DNA of 64,000 bases, taken from positions 1-64,000 of the forward strand of contig JAIOPP010000083.1 of NCBI GenBank assembly GCA_021413845.1. The letters are read 5' to 3'. The stretch comes from Planctomycetia bacterium. Its GTDB lineage: Bacteria > Planctomycetota > Planctomycetia > Pirellulales > PNKZ01. A program made the translations under genes and the position numbers. The notes beneath the pieces are model-generated. The model saw only the letters and a list, made by a program, of their open reading frames with translations, did no database searches and had not been told where the DNA came from. This document shows, in pieces, positions 1-7,947 of the stretch (its first letter is position 1; the number at the start of each line of letters is the position of its first letter).

Positions 1-64
1 TCTCCAATTCCGCTTCCCGTAACTTCTGAATGATCTGCTCGACCTGCAAACGCTTCGTGCCCAT
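1..64 (-). CDS. IS3-family transposase OrfA, N-terminal fragment
   Basis: The first 21 codons of a minus-strand gene run off the left edge. The ATG is at 62-64 and is preceded by a GGGAGGGG-like purine run (about 69-76) that can act as ribosome binding site. The peptide begins MGTKRLQVEQIIQKLREAE, which matches the start of the small helix-turn-helix OrfA of IS3 elements (consensus-like T.EQII.KLREAE). OrfA binds the element ends and is normally fused to the DDE-containing OrfB by programmed frameshifting; OrfB would lie to the left of this window. The family assignment rests on a short sequence but fits the terminal repeat at 138. Confidence 0.65.
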   Translation of the reverse strand, partial: MGTKRLQVEQIIQKLREAELE

Positions 65-138
65 GATCCCCTCCCTTTTTCAAGTGATGGTCGTCAGTCT
101 ACGACTGACGACCGGACTCGTTTAAGGGGGGCAGGTCA
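1..138 (-). mobile_element. Left-edge IS3-family insertion sequence, 5' end only
   Basis: Only the OrfA-proximal end of the element lies in the window. Read on the minus strand, the outer end starts at 138 with TGACCTGCCCCCCTTAA, which has the TG start and GC-rich body expected of an IS3-family terminal inverted repeat. Just inside it is a perfect 11-bp inverted repeat with a 3-bp loop at 89-113 (GGTCGTCAGTC, loop TAC), and then the OrfA start. The neighbouring cytochrome-like frame loses homology exactly at 138/139, which supports this boundary. The other end and the target duplication lie outside the window. Confidence 0.7.
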
Positions 139-1021
139 GCACCATCCACGTTTGTGGGGCCATCAGCCCGAAGCCGCGGGTTAGCGTCTGATACATCGTG
201 AGCGGGTCGCTGCCGTTCTTGAACTTCCCCTCCGCAAACCGCAGCGACGTCGGCAGCGAGCCGAGTTGGTCCTTTGTGCCGTGGCAATTCGCGCAGACGC
301 GCCGATAGATCGCTTCGCCACGGCGCAACGACTCGGCGTTCCAATCGCGGATCAACGCGCGATGATCGAGACGTTGCTCATACTCCGGCAAAACGAACGA
401 CGTGAGGGCGGGCGACGGCTGCAACTCACGAGCTCGCGCCGCGCCTCCTTCCCGGATCTCGATGAGATAACGGATCAGGTCGTAGAACTGTTGCCGCCCC
501 GCGAGTTGATTGACTTGCCCGGCGGGCATGATGGAAAGGGGCGGCCGCTTCAGCTCTTCGACGTCTGCGATGCGCAGCGTCGTCAACTTGCCGCCGCGCG
601 AGGCGTCGCGAACCGTCACCTTATCGGCGGTTTGCTGTACCAGCAGGCCGGTCAGCGTCGTGCCGTCGACGGTTTGGATCGTGACTGTTTCGTATCCCTT
701 CCGAATCACTTTCGAGGGGAGCAGCACCGACTCCACGAGCGCTTCGTCCGAGACGTCACCGCTCAGCTTCGTTAAGTCCGGCCCCAAGGCCGATGCGCTC
801 GGCTCCCCCACGGCATGGCATTTGGAGCATGCCATGAAATGTTGAAAGAACACAACGGCCCCGCGCGCAGCGTCCCCCTCGGCTTTGGCGAGTCGTACCA
901 ACTCGGCGGCCGGCTGTTGCCGGAGAACATCATCCAGCGTCTGAGCCTCGGCGAACGAGTCTCGGCCGACGACGAGAAACCAGACTGCGCAGAGAATCCC
1001 AAGTTTCGACAAGCGGCTCAT
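122..1021 (-). pseudogene. Secreted c-type heme-binding protein, 3' end removed by IS insertion
   Basis: The remnant is 299 codons with an N-terminal signal peptide. It has two CXXCH heme motifs, CSKCH near residue 65 and CANCH near residue 243. Between them is the planctomycete-type heme-binding domain, with an LLPSKVIRKGYET segment, a G..L.G beta part and the closing SIMPAGQVNQL. The same domain ends the large protein at 20.8-26.0 kb. The frame stays recognisable to ...PQTWMV and then runs directly into the IS end, reading four foreign codons to a stop at 122-124. Homologues usually continue past this point, so the C-terminus was probably separated by the insertion. The product would be periplasmic and electron-accepting, probably serving sugar oxidation. 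Whether the truncated protein is still made is unknown. Confidence 0.75.
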
Positions 1022-1058
1022 TGCATTCCATCGATTGTTTTGGAGCGGGAGAAAGGTT

Positions 1059-1170
1059 TCGTGTTGGATCAGGGTAGCGTTTCACTTCGACATTGTTCTT
1101 ATGTGGCCCGCCGGGCGTGCTGCGGCCGGCGGCGATGAGCTTCTCCAACAGCGCCTTCATCTCGGCGACG
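1059..1170 (-). pseudogene. 3' scrap of an S1 sulfatase gene
   Basis: A minus-strand segment between the BNR-propeller gene and the cytochrome encodes VAEMKALLEKLIAAGRSTPG followed by a VEVKRYPDPTR-type tail. This nearly copies the C-terminus of the sulfatase at 3314-4981 (VAEMKTLLETLIAEGRSTPG, then VEVKRYPEQTR). No sulfatase body precedes it; the reading frame upstream is unrelated. It is best read as the leftover 3' end of a second, tandem sulfatase gene lost by deletion or recombination. No function is expected. Confidence 0.7.
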
Positions 1171-1247
1171 CGCAGACGAAGCGCAAGGTGTAAACGGCTG
1201 GAGAACTTCACACGTGCGCTGCAAAGGGGGCTGACATAAATCACTGT

Positions 1248-3230
1248 TCAGCGATTTATGAGTTTCTCGAAGATTCCTTGGATCTGAAGGCCCGCTAAAC
1301 GGGCACTTTTGCCCTTGCGGGCAACGGACCCGCTGATGTTGCCATTGGCGTCGGCGGTCACGTCTTTGAATACCCCATCGGCCAACCTTGTGACCCCGTT
1401 GAAAGTGACATAGGCGGGATAAGCGGGGTCCGATCCAAACAGCGCAAAGTCGTATTTGTTTTCCGGAATCAGGCCGCTGACCGTGATGCCGGCTGAGGTG
1501 CCGGTTGTGGTATCCAATTTGATGCCGTCGCCTCTCAACGCGTCTCGCACGGTGGTCCAATTGCCAAATGTAAACTTCTCGCCGCGCTCCGCTCCAATGG
1601 TGACTTTGACAGGATTCGTTGTCGCGGAGCCATCCATGGGCACAAGGGCTTGAGAAGTCGCGGATGTGCTCAGTGTGTCTACCGGCCCGGTCAAAGTGTT
1701 CCAGATTCCACTGCTCAGACCAGTATAAAAGCAAAAGCCGCCGGCAGCGTCTCCGGACTTCGTGCCTTGAGAGTTGGTGGCGGGCTCGAAGTCGACGCTG
1801 ATTACTTTGGAAACGCGATCAAATACCGTGAGGTAGATGGTGAAGGTGCCATTGCTCTCGGAGCCGGTCAGAGAGGTCCAAACCAGCTCGCCCGTATCGC
1901 GATAGTGTTCCGAATCAACTCCATGCACGGCGGCCGGTGTTGGGATGGTGGCCATGTTACTACTGTTCGGATTCCAGGAACGAATAAACCCCTTCCCATT
2001 GTCGTTTTCAGAGATCTTCACGCCACTGGGATCTGCTGAACCACCACTATTGGAATCAAAATCGGGATGGTCAACCCAATGCCCGTTTTCCAGACGAAAG
2101 CGGTGATTGCCAGTCGAATAACTCTTGACCGCAATCATAGGCCGATCGGCTTTGTCCAAGCTAATAGTCCCGTGACGATTGAGCCAATTATGATTAGGGT
2201 CATCCTTCATCTCCTCAATGATGACTTCGCCCTGATTGGGGCCCGCCGAGGGAACGATCGGAAATTGAATGGGTGTTCCATCCGACTTGAACACCGTCTT
2301 GCCACCGTCATCGGAGTAGGCGTAGAGAATGTGGGACCCAACGGCAGCCGGGTGTGGGCCGCGTATGTTTTTGCCGAGCATCCCGATCGAGATGTGCATG
2401 CGATTGTTGCTGTCCCAGCACGGATAGAAAGCTGATCCGCTGAATCCACTTTTGTCGGTAGCACTGCTGTATGCGGCAGCTCCTTCTGCCGATGCAAAGG
2501 AGATTGCTTTCCCCTTGGGTCCGAGGCCGCCAAGCGAAGTCCATAGCCGCGTGGTTTCGTCGTAAGAACACAACGGAAGGAATGAAGAAGACTGCTGCGC
2601 ACTCCAGAACAACTGGCCCTTACGATCTTTCCGAAAGTGCGGGAAAGTGGTGTGCTTGGAAATGGGAAAGGGAAGAGGGGTGCCGGGGGGCGCGTCATAT
2701 TCCAGTATTTGAGTAAAAGAGGAGATATCCTCGGGTTTTTTGGAACGCCAATAACCCATATCCATACGAGTGTGCATGTCGCCAGTCACATGGATGTAAC
2801 CGGCGCGGTCGACGGCGATTTGCCAAGTCTTATGATTATTGTTGGATGCCGTGTAGCCTCTCGCTTTGGGATCGGTGCCTCCGACCAGGGGCTGGCTCGC
2901 CGCCGCCGAACCATCGAGGGGAATCTTGGCGACCATCATTCTTTCGTCACCCTGTCGCGCGTAAATCGTATAAACATTCCCCCTATAAACCGCAGTCTTA
3001 CAACTATTAGCGTTCCTATTGATGGAAGCCGTGGTGAAAAGCGTGCGGGTTGTGAAGGTTTGACTTGTAAGCAGGAACGGTTCATCGACCGGGCCTGTAG
3101 AGGCAGCCGCACGTTGTGGCGCGACTGAAACGGGCTCGGAAGCATGGCTGATGTCGAAGCCAGTCAGCAGACTTGCCGATAGAATAAATTTAGCCAGTCC
3201 GGCCCATGGTTTAGTTGTTGTTGTCATCAT
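1248..3230 (-). CDS. Secreted BNR-type beta-propeller, ulvan-lyase-like
   Basis: The protein has 660 residues. The start at 3230 is chosen because AAGGAG lies 7 bases upstream and a signal peptide (KPWAGLAKFILSASLLTG) begins at once. The body resembles BNR_4 repeat proteins, the fold of the PL24/PL25 ulvan lyases, with segments such as NNNHKTWQIAVDRAGYIHVT and GDMHTRMDMGYWRS. I could not confirm catalytic residues without an alignment. After about residue 500 there is a second domain that I do not recognise, probably beta-rich (GLIPENKYDFALFGSD). The likely role is cutting or binding a sulfated uronic-acid polysaccharide outside the cell. It is the last intact gene of the left arm, 83 bases after the sulfatase. 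Its leader and 5' untranslated region closely match those of the toroid enzyme at 5789-7780. Confidence 0.7.
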   Translation of the reverse strand: MMTTTTKPWAGLAKFILSASLLTGFDISHASEPVSVAPQRAAASTGPVDEPFLLTSQTFTTRTLFTTASINRNANSCKTAVYRGNVYTIYARQGDERMMVAKIPLDGSAAASQPLVGGTDPKARGYTASNNNHKTWQIAVDRAGYIHVTGDMHTRMDMGYWRSKKPEDISSFTQILEYDAPPGTPLPFPISKHTTFPHFRKDRKGQLFWSAQQSSSFLPLCSYDETTRLWTSLGGLGPKGKAISFASAEGAAAYSSATDKSGFSGSAFYPCWDSNNRMHISIGMLGKNIRGPHPAAVGSHILYAYSDDGGKTVFKSDGTPIQFPIVPSAGPNQGEVIIEEMKDDPNHNWLNRHGTISLDKADRPMIAVKSYSTGNHRFRLENGHWVDHPDFDSNSGGSADPSGVKISENDNGKGFIRSWNPNSSNMATIPTPAAVHGVDSEHYRDTGELVWTSLTGSESNGTFTIYLTVFDRVSKVISVDFEPATNSQGTKSGDAAGGFCFYTGLSSGIWNTLTGPVDTLSTSATSQALVPMDGSATTNPVKVTIGAERGEKFTFGNWTTVRDALRGDGIKLDTTTGTSAGITVSGLIPENKYDFALFGSDPAYPAYVTFNGVTRLADGVFKDVTADANGNISGSVARKGKSARLAGLQIQGIFEKLINR

Positions 3231-3236
3231 ATGTTT

Positions 3237-3242
3237 CTCCTT
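3237..3242 (-). promoter_or_regulatory. Strong Shine-Dalgarno for the BNR propeller gene
   Basis: AAGGAG on the minus strand lies 6 bases before the ATG pair at 3225-3230. It rules out the upstream in-frame start at 3287, which would place the signal peptide 19 residues inside the protein. Confidence 0.7.
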
Positions 3243-3313
3243 ATTGTTGGTTGGCTTTTTTCGGTAGGCGGGGTTGTCAGTGGCCAACCATGGAGATTAT
3301 TGAATGCTGGGAA

Positions 3314-4981
3314 TTAGAATTCTTTGCTGATGCCTTGCTCATCGTTTCGACTCCACTCTCGGCGAGCACTGCTTGGAGTGGGCGTACGGCTTCGTGTTTG
3401 TTCAGGGTAGCGCTTCACTTCGACATCGTTCTTCTGCGCCACGCCGGGCGTGCTGCGGCCCTCGGCGATGAGCGTCTCCAACAGCGTCTTCATCTCGGCG
3501 ACCTTCTCCGGCATCGCAGCGGCTAGGTTGTTCGTTTCGCCGAGGTCGTCGGCGAGGTTGTAGAGTTGCACGAGTTGCGATTGATCCCCGCCGGTGCCCC
3601 AGCCGCCGGAGCCGGGCGCGGGGATGTATTTCCATGAACCGCTGCGCAGCGCCGGTATGCCGCGAATGGATGCGCTCACGGCATTCTCACGAATGGGTTT
3701 GTCCTCGCCTTTGAGCAACGGCAACAGGCTGAAGCTGTCTTCACCGACGTTGTCTGGAAGCGGAACGCCGAACATGTCGGCAAAGGTTCGGAGGAAGTCG
3801 GCTTGATGCACGAGCCGACTGCAAACACCGCCAGGCTTCACCACGCCGGGCCAACGCACGACGAACGGCACGCGATGTCCGCCTTCCCAGGCATCGGCCT
3901 TGTAGCCACGTAACGGGCCGCTCGGATAGTGGCCCAGTTGCTCCAGGTCCTTCACGCCGACATAGGGCGCACAGCCGTTGTCGGCGGTGAAGATAACGAG
4001 CGTGTTGTCCGCCTCGCCGCTTTTCTCCAGCGCATCGAGCACGCGACCCACGACTGAATCCGTCTCCATCACGAAATCGGCGAAGAGATTGAGGTGGCTC
4101 TTATCTTTCCACTCGGAATTCACGGCGAGCGGGGTGTGCGGCGACGTGAGCGGCATGTAAACGAGGAAGGGCTCTTTCTTTCGCACGGACTCGTCGATGA
4201 ACCGGATTGTGCGGTCTGCGAGCGCCGGCAGGATGCCTTCGAGTTTCCAATCCTTGAGCGCCGGGCCTTGGTTGCTGGCCTGATTGTTTCCCATCATCTG
4301 TCGCGGAAGGAACTCGGTGGGAATGCCGAACGTGCGATCGTTTTCGAGGAAGCAAAACGGCGGCCAGTTCGGCACGTCGGTGCCGAAGTAGAGATCAAAG
4401 CCACGCGTTGTCGGGCCGCCAGCGATGGGCTTGGAGAAGATGTTACGCCAAGCCGCGATCTGCTGCTCGGTTGCGACTGCTCCGGCGGTGGCAGCCTTCT
4501 TATTTGCCCGGCTCGCTTCGTCGGCAGGCTGCTTGGCAGGCGAGAGCAACGAACGCTGCTCCTTCGTGATGGGCCAATCCCAACCCAGGTGCCATTTCCC
4601 GACGCACGCGGTACGATAGCCCTGTTGTTTCGCGAGCGTGCCGATCGTCACGCGATCCGCTGCGATCAACGGCTCGCCGAACGGGCCGACGATCCCGCCC
4701 TGCAATCGCGTGCGCCAGTGATAGCGCCCGGTGAGCAAAGTGTAGCGCGACGGCGAACACACACCGGAGGACGAATGCCCATCCGTAAATCGCATCCCTT
4801 GTGACGCGAGCTTGTCGAGGTTCGGTGTGGGAATCTTCCCGCGATCGTGGTTGTTGCACTGCACATCTCCGTAGCCGAGGTCATCGGCGTAGATGATGAG
4901 GATGTTGGGCTTCGTGTCGGCAGCCAAAGCCTGGGTGCCGAGCAGCAGGCAGATCGCCAGGGTTGTTAAAATTGTTTTCAT
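3314..4981 (-). CDS. Secreted S1-family sulfatase
   Basis: 555 residues with a signal peptide (MKTILTTLAICLLLGTQALA). The alkaline-phosphatase-fold N-terminus has PNILIIYADDLGYGD, whose Asp pair binds calcium. The formylglycine motif is CSPSR with Cys75, followed by TGRYHWR. KWHLGWDW, PLTSPHTPL and TADNGCAPY supply further metal and substrate residues. The C-terminal subdomain ends in an unusual basic and Ser/Thr-rich tail after GRSTPGVAQKNDVEVKRYP. It removes sulfate esters from a polysaccharide in the periplasm or outside. Cys75 must be converted to formylglycine, but no maturase gene lies in the window. The start overlaps the stop of the esterase gene by ATGA, implying translational coupling. 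Its closest relative here is the sulfatase at 14972-16453. The substrate is unknown. Confidence 0.92.
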   Translation of the reverse strand: MKTILTTLAICLLLGTQALAADTKPNILIIYADDLGYGDVQCNNHDRGKIPTPNLDKLASQGMRFTDGHSSSGVCSPSRYTLLTGRYHWRTRLQGGIVGPFGEPLIAADRVTIGTLAKQQGYRTACVGKWHLGWDWPITKEQRSLLSPAKQPADEASRANKKAATAGAVATEQQIAAWRNIFSKPIAGGPTTRGFDLYFGTDVPNWPPFCFLENDRTFGIPTEFLPRQMMGNNQASNQGPALKDWKLEGILPALADRTIRFIDESVRKKEPFLVYMPLTSPHTPLAVNSEWKDKSHLNLFADFVMETDSVVGRVLDALEKSGEADNTLVIFTADNGCAPYVGVKDLEQLGHYPSGPLRGYKADAWEGGHRVPFVVRWPGVVKPGGVCSRLVHQADFLRTFADMFGVPLPDNVGEDSFSLLPLLKGEDKPIRENAVSASIRGIPALRSGSWKYIPAPGSGGWGTGGDQSQLVQLYNLADDLGETNNLAAAMPEKVAEMKTLLETLIAEGRSTPGVAQKNDVEVKRYPEQTRSRTPTPSSARREWSRNDEQGISKEF

Positions 4982-5709
4982 GGACTTGTCTTGTTTGGTT
5001 TCTTGATGAGTTCGATCGCCTTCTTCGCGAAGCGTTCACCGAGGAGCCGGAAACCTTCGGTCGTATAATGCACGTCTTTTATTAGCTTCCCGTCCGCACC
5101 GACCGTGCCTTTGTCGTTGTTGAGGTCGTCCGTATCCACCCATGCTCCGCGCGGGTCAGCCTCGGCAACCGCCATTTGGGTTTTACGCACCACCATCCAA
5201 TTGGGGTTCTCGTCATCCGTTTGAAAATCACTCAGACGTCCAATCACCACGTTGATGTCCTGGCGTCCCATGTCCGTGCGCAGTTGCTCAATCAAACCCT
5301 TCAAGCTGACTTCATAATCCCCCGACAGATCCGGATTGGTATCTGACTCACCCTGCATCCAGACAAATGTCACGGTCTTAATGTTCTTGCCTTGAATAGC
5401 GACATTCACGCTGCCCATGAGGCGGTTGTATAAACCTCCGACCGTTTTCGGCGGATGACCTTCGGGCGATTTCCACGCCTTATACCAGAGGGCAATGGGT
5501 TTACCGTTCTGGGCATCCTTGACGACGATCACGTTCTCTTTGCCAAATGCAGCTTCCACCGTGGGCGTGAACGAAATATCTGGATTGAGTTTCTTCATGT
5601 TGGACTGGCCGGAGAGGATGAACAGGTGCTTTCCGTCTTCAGCCGCGGTAGCGAAAGCATGGGCATACAACAGCAGACAGGTGGTCAGGAACGTGACGCT
5701 TTGTTTCAT
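4978..5709 (-). CDS. Secreted SASA-type (SGNH) carbohydrate esterase
   Basis: 243 residues with a signal peptide ending near residue 22. The block I GQSNM motif holds the likely nucleophile Ser36 (ILSGQSNM). WMQGESD at 119-125 is the conserved block of the sialate O-acetylesterase/CE6-like family, and DVHYT at 212-216 supplies the Asp and His of the triad. Members remove acetyl groups from sugars, which would expose a polysaccharide to the lyase and sulfatases encoded beside it. It lies 79 bases downstream of the toroid enzyme gene and shares an ATGA overlap with the sulfatase. The family is clear; the exact ester substrate is not. Confidence 0.88.
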   Translation of the reverse strand: MKQSVTFLTTCLLLYAHAFATAAEDGKHLFILSGQSNMKKLNPDISFTPTVEAAFGKENVIVVKDAQNGKPIALWYKAWKSPEGHPPKTVGGLYNRLMGSVNVAIQGKNIKTVTFVWMQGESDTNPDLSGDYEVSLKGLIEQLRTDMGRQDINVVIGRLSDFQTDDENPNWMVVRKTQMAVAEADPRGAWVDTDDLNNDKGTVGADGKLIKDVHYTTEGFRLLGERFAKKAIELIKKPNKTSP

Positions 5710-5788
5710 GGCGTAGAAGTAGCAAGAAGTTTCTTGAGCGTGGCCAGGACTTGGAGACGATGGAAAAATGCTTCCTGGTTTATCACCT

Positions 5789-7780
5789 TCATTTTTTCGA
5801 TTCCGTGACGGTCATTTTCTCCAAGTCATAGACCGCCCGGAACGGACCGGCGCCGACGTAGACCTGCGGATCCCCGAATTTCGCTTTCATAAACGGACCG
5901 TCGAACACGAGAGCCGGTTCGAGATTCGGCGGTTCGCCGTTGATCAGTGCCCGCTCCAGCGGCTTGGCATTCTGATTGTAAAACCAGGTGATCACCGCGC
6001 CACCTTTCGGCTGATATTCGATGCGGGATTTGGCCTGCTCGATTGTGATGGTGCCTTCCAGAACCGTCTTCTGGAACTGCTCGAACGTTCCGTCTCGGTC
6101 CGGATAGCCTGCATGGATCAGGATCGGCAGAAACTTGCCGGTCGGCGCCGCTATGCGCTGCTCCTCCTTGATTGTCCAGTGAGGCTTGTAATCAGTATCC
6201 CATTTGTAGCCTGTAGCCGCCGCCCCTGCGGCCGGATCAATAAAACGGACGGCGGCATAACCGCTGTCGGCCGCCGCAAAGATCCAGCCCTTGATGTCGA
6301 CCATCTTGAGGGCGCCGGAGAAAAGCACTTGCATCTCCTCGACTCTCTCCGAGTCCCCAAATTGTTGTAGTATCAACACATTCTCATGCTGGATGTTCCA
6401 ATACGCTCTGCCGCTGCGCCCGCTGGCCACCTTGCTGGGAATATTCTTTTGCGTGGGAAAAACCCATTGTCCGCTCTGGAACAGCAGGGTGTTCGCACGC
6501 TGCTGATCCGACGAGGGATGGTAGGTCAGATTCGGATTCAACAAGGCACAGCCCAGGGAATATCCCGGGGTGCGATACACGTAATTGATCAGCCTTGAAT
6601 CGCGGGCGTACCCCGGTATCGGCAACTCTTTGCGGATCTCGCCTGGCAACCGGTTATAAATCACATAGGGCTTGACCGTACCCTTGGCCCGGCGCAACAC
6701 CACAGCAATCGCGGGCGCCTGATAGTCGCTCAGTTCAAAATCGATGCTAAACCTGCCATCTCCCACTCCCTCGCCATACACCAGATTTATGATTCCGGCA
6801 TGTTTGTTGATGCCGGGCATTCCCGCCCGGCTGCGTCCGCCACCCCGGACACCATTGACGGAGAGCTCTTCCTCTTCGATGAACACCAGATCCAACACCA
6901 TCTTCGCCACCTGGCGGATTTCCCGATCTGGGGCCAGTGTGCATAAGCGCACAAGGTGTTCATGAGTGATATGGGCATAACCCGAGCCCGGTTCCGCCCA
7001 CAGCCCCGCCATCACGCGGTCGCGAAGCATGTCGATCAGATGCGGCTTAATGATTGCAAACCACTCTTCAATAGTCTTGCCGTCGATACGCCGATTCGCA
7101 TACGCCGGATCTTTACGCAGGACGTCGAGCGCGAGGTACATCGGCGGCTTGTAGCGGATTTCATGGTTTTCATTGCCCCACATCTTGCTCCAATCCAACG
7201 GCAGCAGTTCATAGGGTTTTCCGTCCTGGTATTTGCTCATGTTTTGCGCAAAAGACCCCTTCGGGCCTTCGGAAGACCCCTCCGGATTCAGCCAATAATT
7301 CGCGAAACGCCACATCGTCTCTTTGAGGAGCGCGATGGTTTCGGGTTCCAGGCGATCGGGAAATTTGCCGCCCGGTCCGAAGTAGCAATACCAACCGGTG
7401 CTCACATCCGCGTGGGTCTGCTTCTCTCTGGATGCGGTCACGGAGGCCCGGATGAAGGCGTTGGCTTCCGGCAACCACTTCTTCTGTTGTAAGGCCGCCA
7501 TCCAATTGTCCGGGCCACCGACCTTGGCTGCTTCCGGAGCCATTCGCTTGGCCAGCGCCTCAATCCGCAACGCTTTGGACTTCTCCCAGGTTTCCTCAAC
7601 CATTCCCTGCAGGTTCTTCGGATCGACGCCTTGATCAAAGACCAGTTGCAGGTCGCCCGTCGCAAGTTCCGGCGGCACGGAAGCGAGTTCGGAAGCATTG
7701 CCGATCCCGCCCCCTGTCAGCAGACTCGCCGATGCAATGAATATGGCCAGTACAGACCATGGTTTACTTGTTGTTTTCAT
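5789..7780 (-). CDS. Secreted putative alpha/alpha-toroid polysaccharide-degrading enzyme (left arm)
   Basis: 663 residues. The signal peptide (KPWSVLAIFIASASLLTG) is nearly the same as that of the BNR propeller. The N-terminal half is helical and contains MWGNENHEIRYKPPMYLALD and, later, a very basic GVRGGGRSRAG loop; the C-terminal half looks beta-rich. The paralogue at 12100-14061 keeps the same landmarks (GTENHDLNRRPNYYL, GRRGGGRSRAY, SVQHENVLILQ against NIQHENVLILQ). This layout, a helical toroid followed by beta-sheet, is that of several polysaccharide lyases and hydrolases, but I cannot place it in a CAZy family. The setting among esterase, sulfatase and lyase genes supports a role in glycan breakdown. 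The conserved Glu-Asn-His and Arg residues are candidate catalytic positions. Confidence 0.6.
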   Translation of the reverse strand: MKTTSKPWSVLAIFIASASLLTGGGIGNASELASVPPELATGDLQLVFDQGVDPKNLQGMVEETWEKSKALRIEALAKRMAPEAAKVGGPDNWMAALQQKKWLPEANAFIRASVTASREKQTHADVSTGWYCYFGPGGKFPDRLEPETIALLKETMWRFANYWLNPEGSSEGPKGSFAQNMSKYQDGKPYELLPLDWSKMWGNENHEIRYKPPMYLALDVLRKDPAYANRRIDGKTIEEWFAIIKPHLIDMLRDRVMAGLWAEPGSGYAHITHEHLVRLCTLAPDREIRQVAKMVLDLVFIEEEELSVNGVRGGGRSRAGMPGINKHAGIINLVYGEGVGDGRFSIDFELSDYQAPAIAVVLRRAKGTVKPYVIYNRLPGEIRKELPIPGYARDSRLINYVYRTPGYSLGCALLNPNLTYHPSSDQQRANTLLFQSGQWVFPTQKNIPSKVASGRSGRAYWNIQHENVLILQQFGDSERVEEMQVLFSGALKMVDIKGWIFAAADSGYAAVRFIDPAAGAAATGYKWDTDYKPHWTIKEEQRIAAPTGKFLPILIHAGYPDRDGTFEQFQKTVLEGTITIEQAKSRIEYQPKGGAVITWFYNQNAKPLERALINGEPPNLEPALVFDGPFMKAKFGDPQVYVGAGPFRAVYDLEKMTVTESKK

Positions 7781-7947
7781 ATTTAGATCGTTCCTATTGT
7801 CATTATTGACTGGATGTTTTTCTCGGTAGCGAAAGGCGTCGGTGGAGTGAAGGTCTCATAGATGACATGGCTTCCGTCAGAGGCTCCGATTGGAGTGATT
7901 GAGCAGCAATCGTTCTAGTTGTCTCATTGACGTGCGGTCATTTCGTT

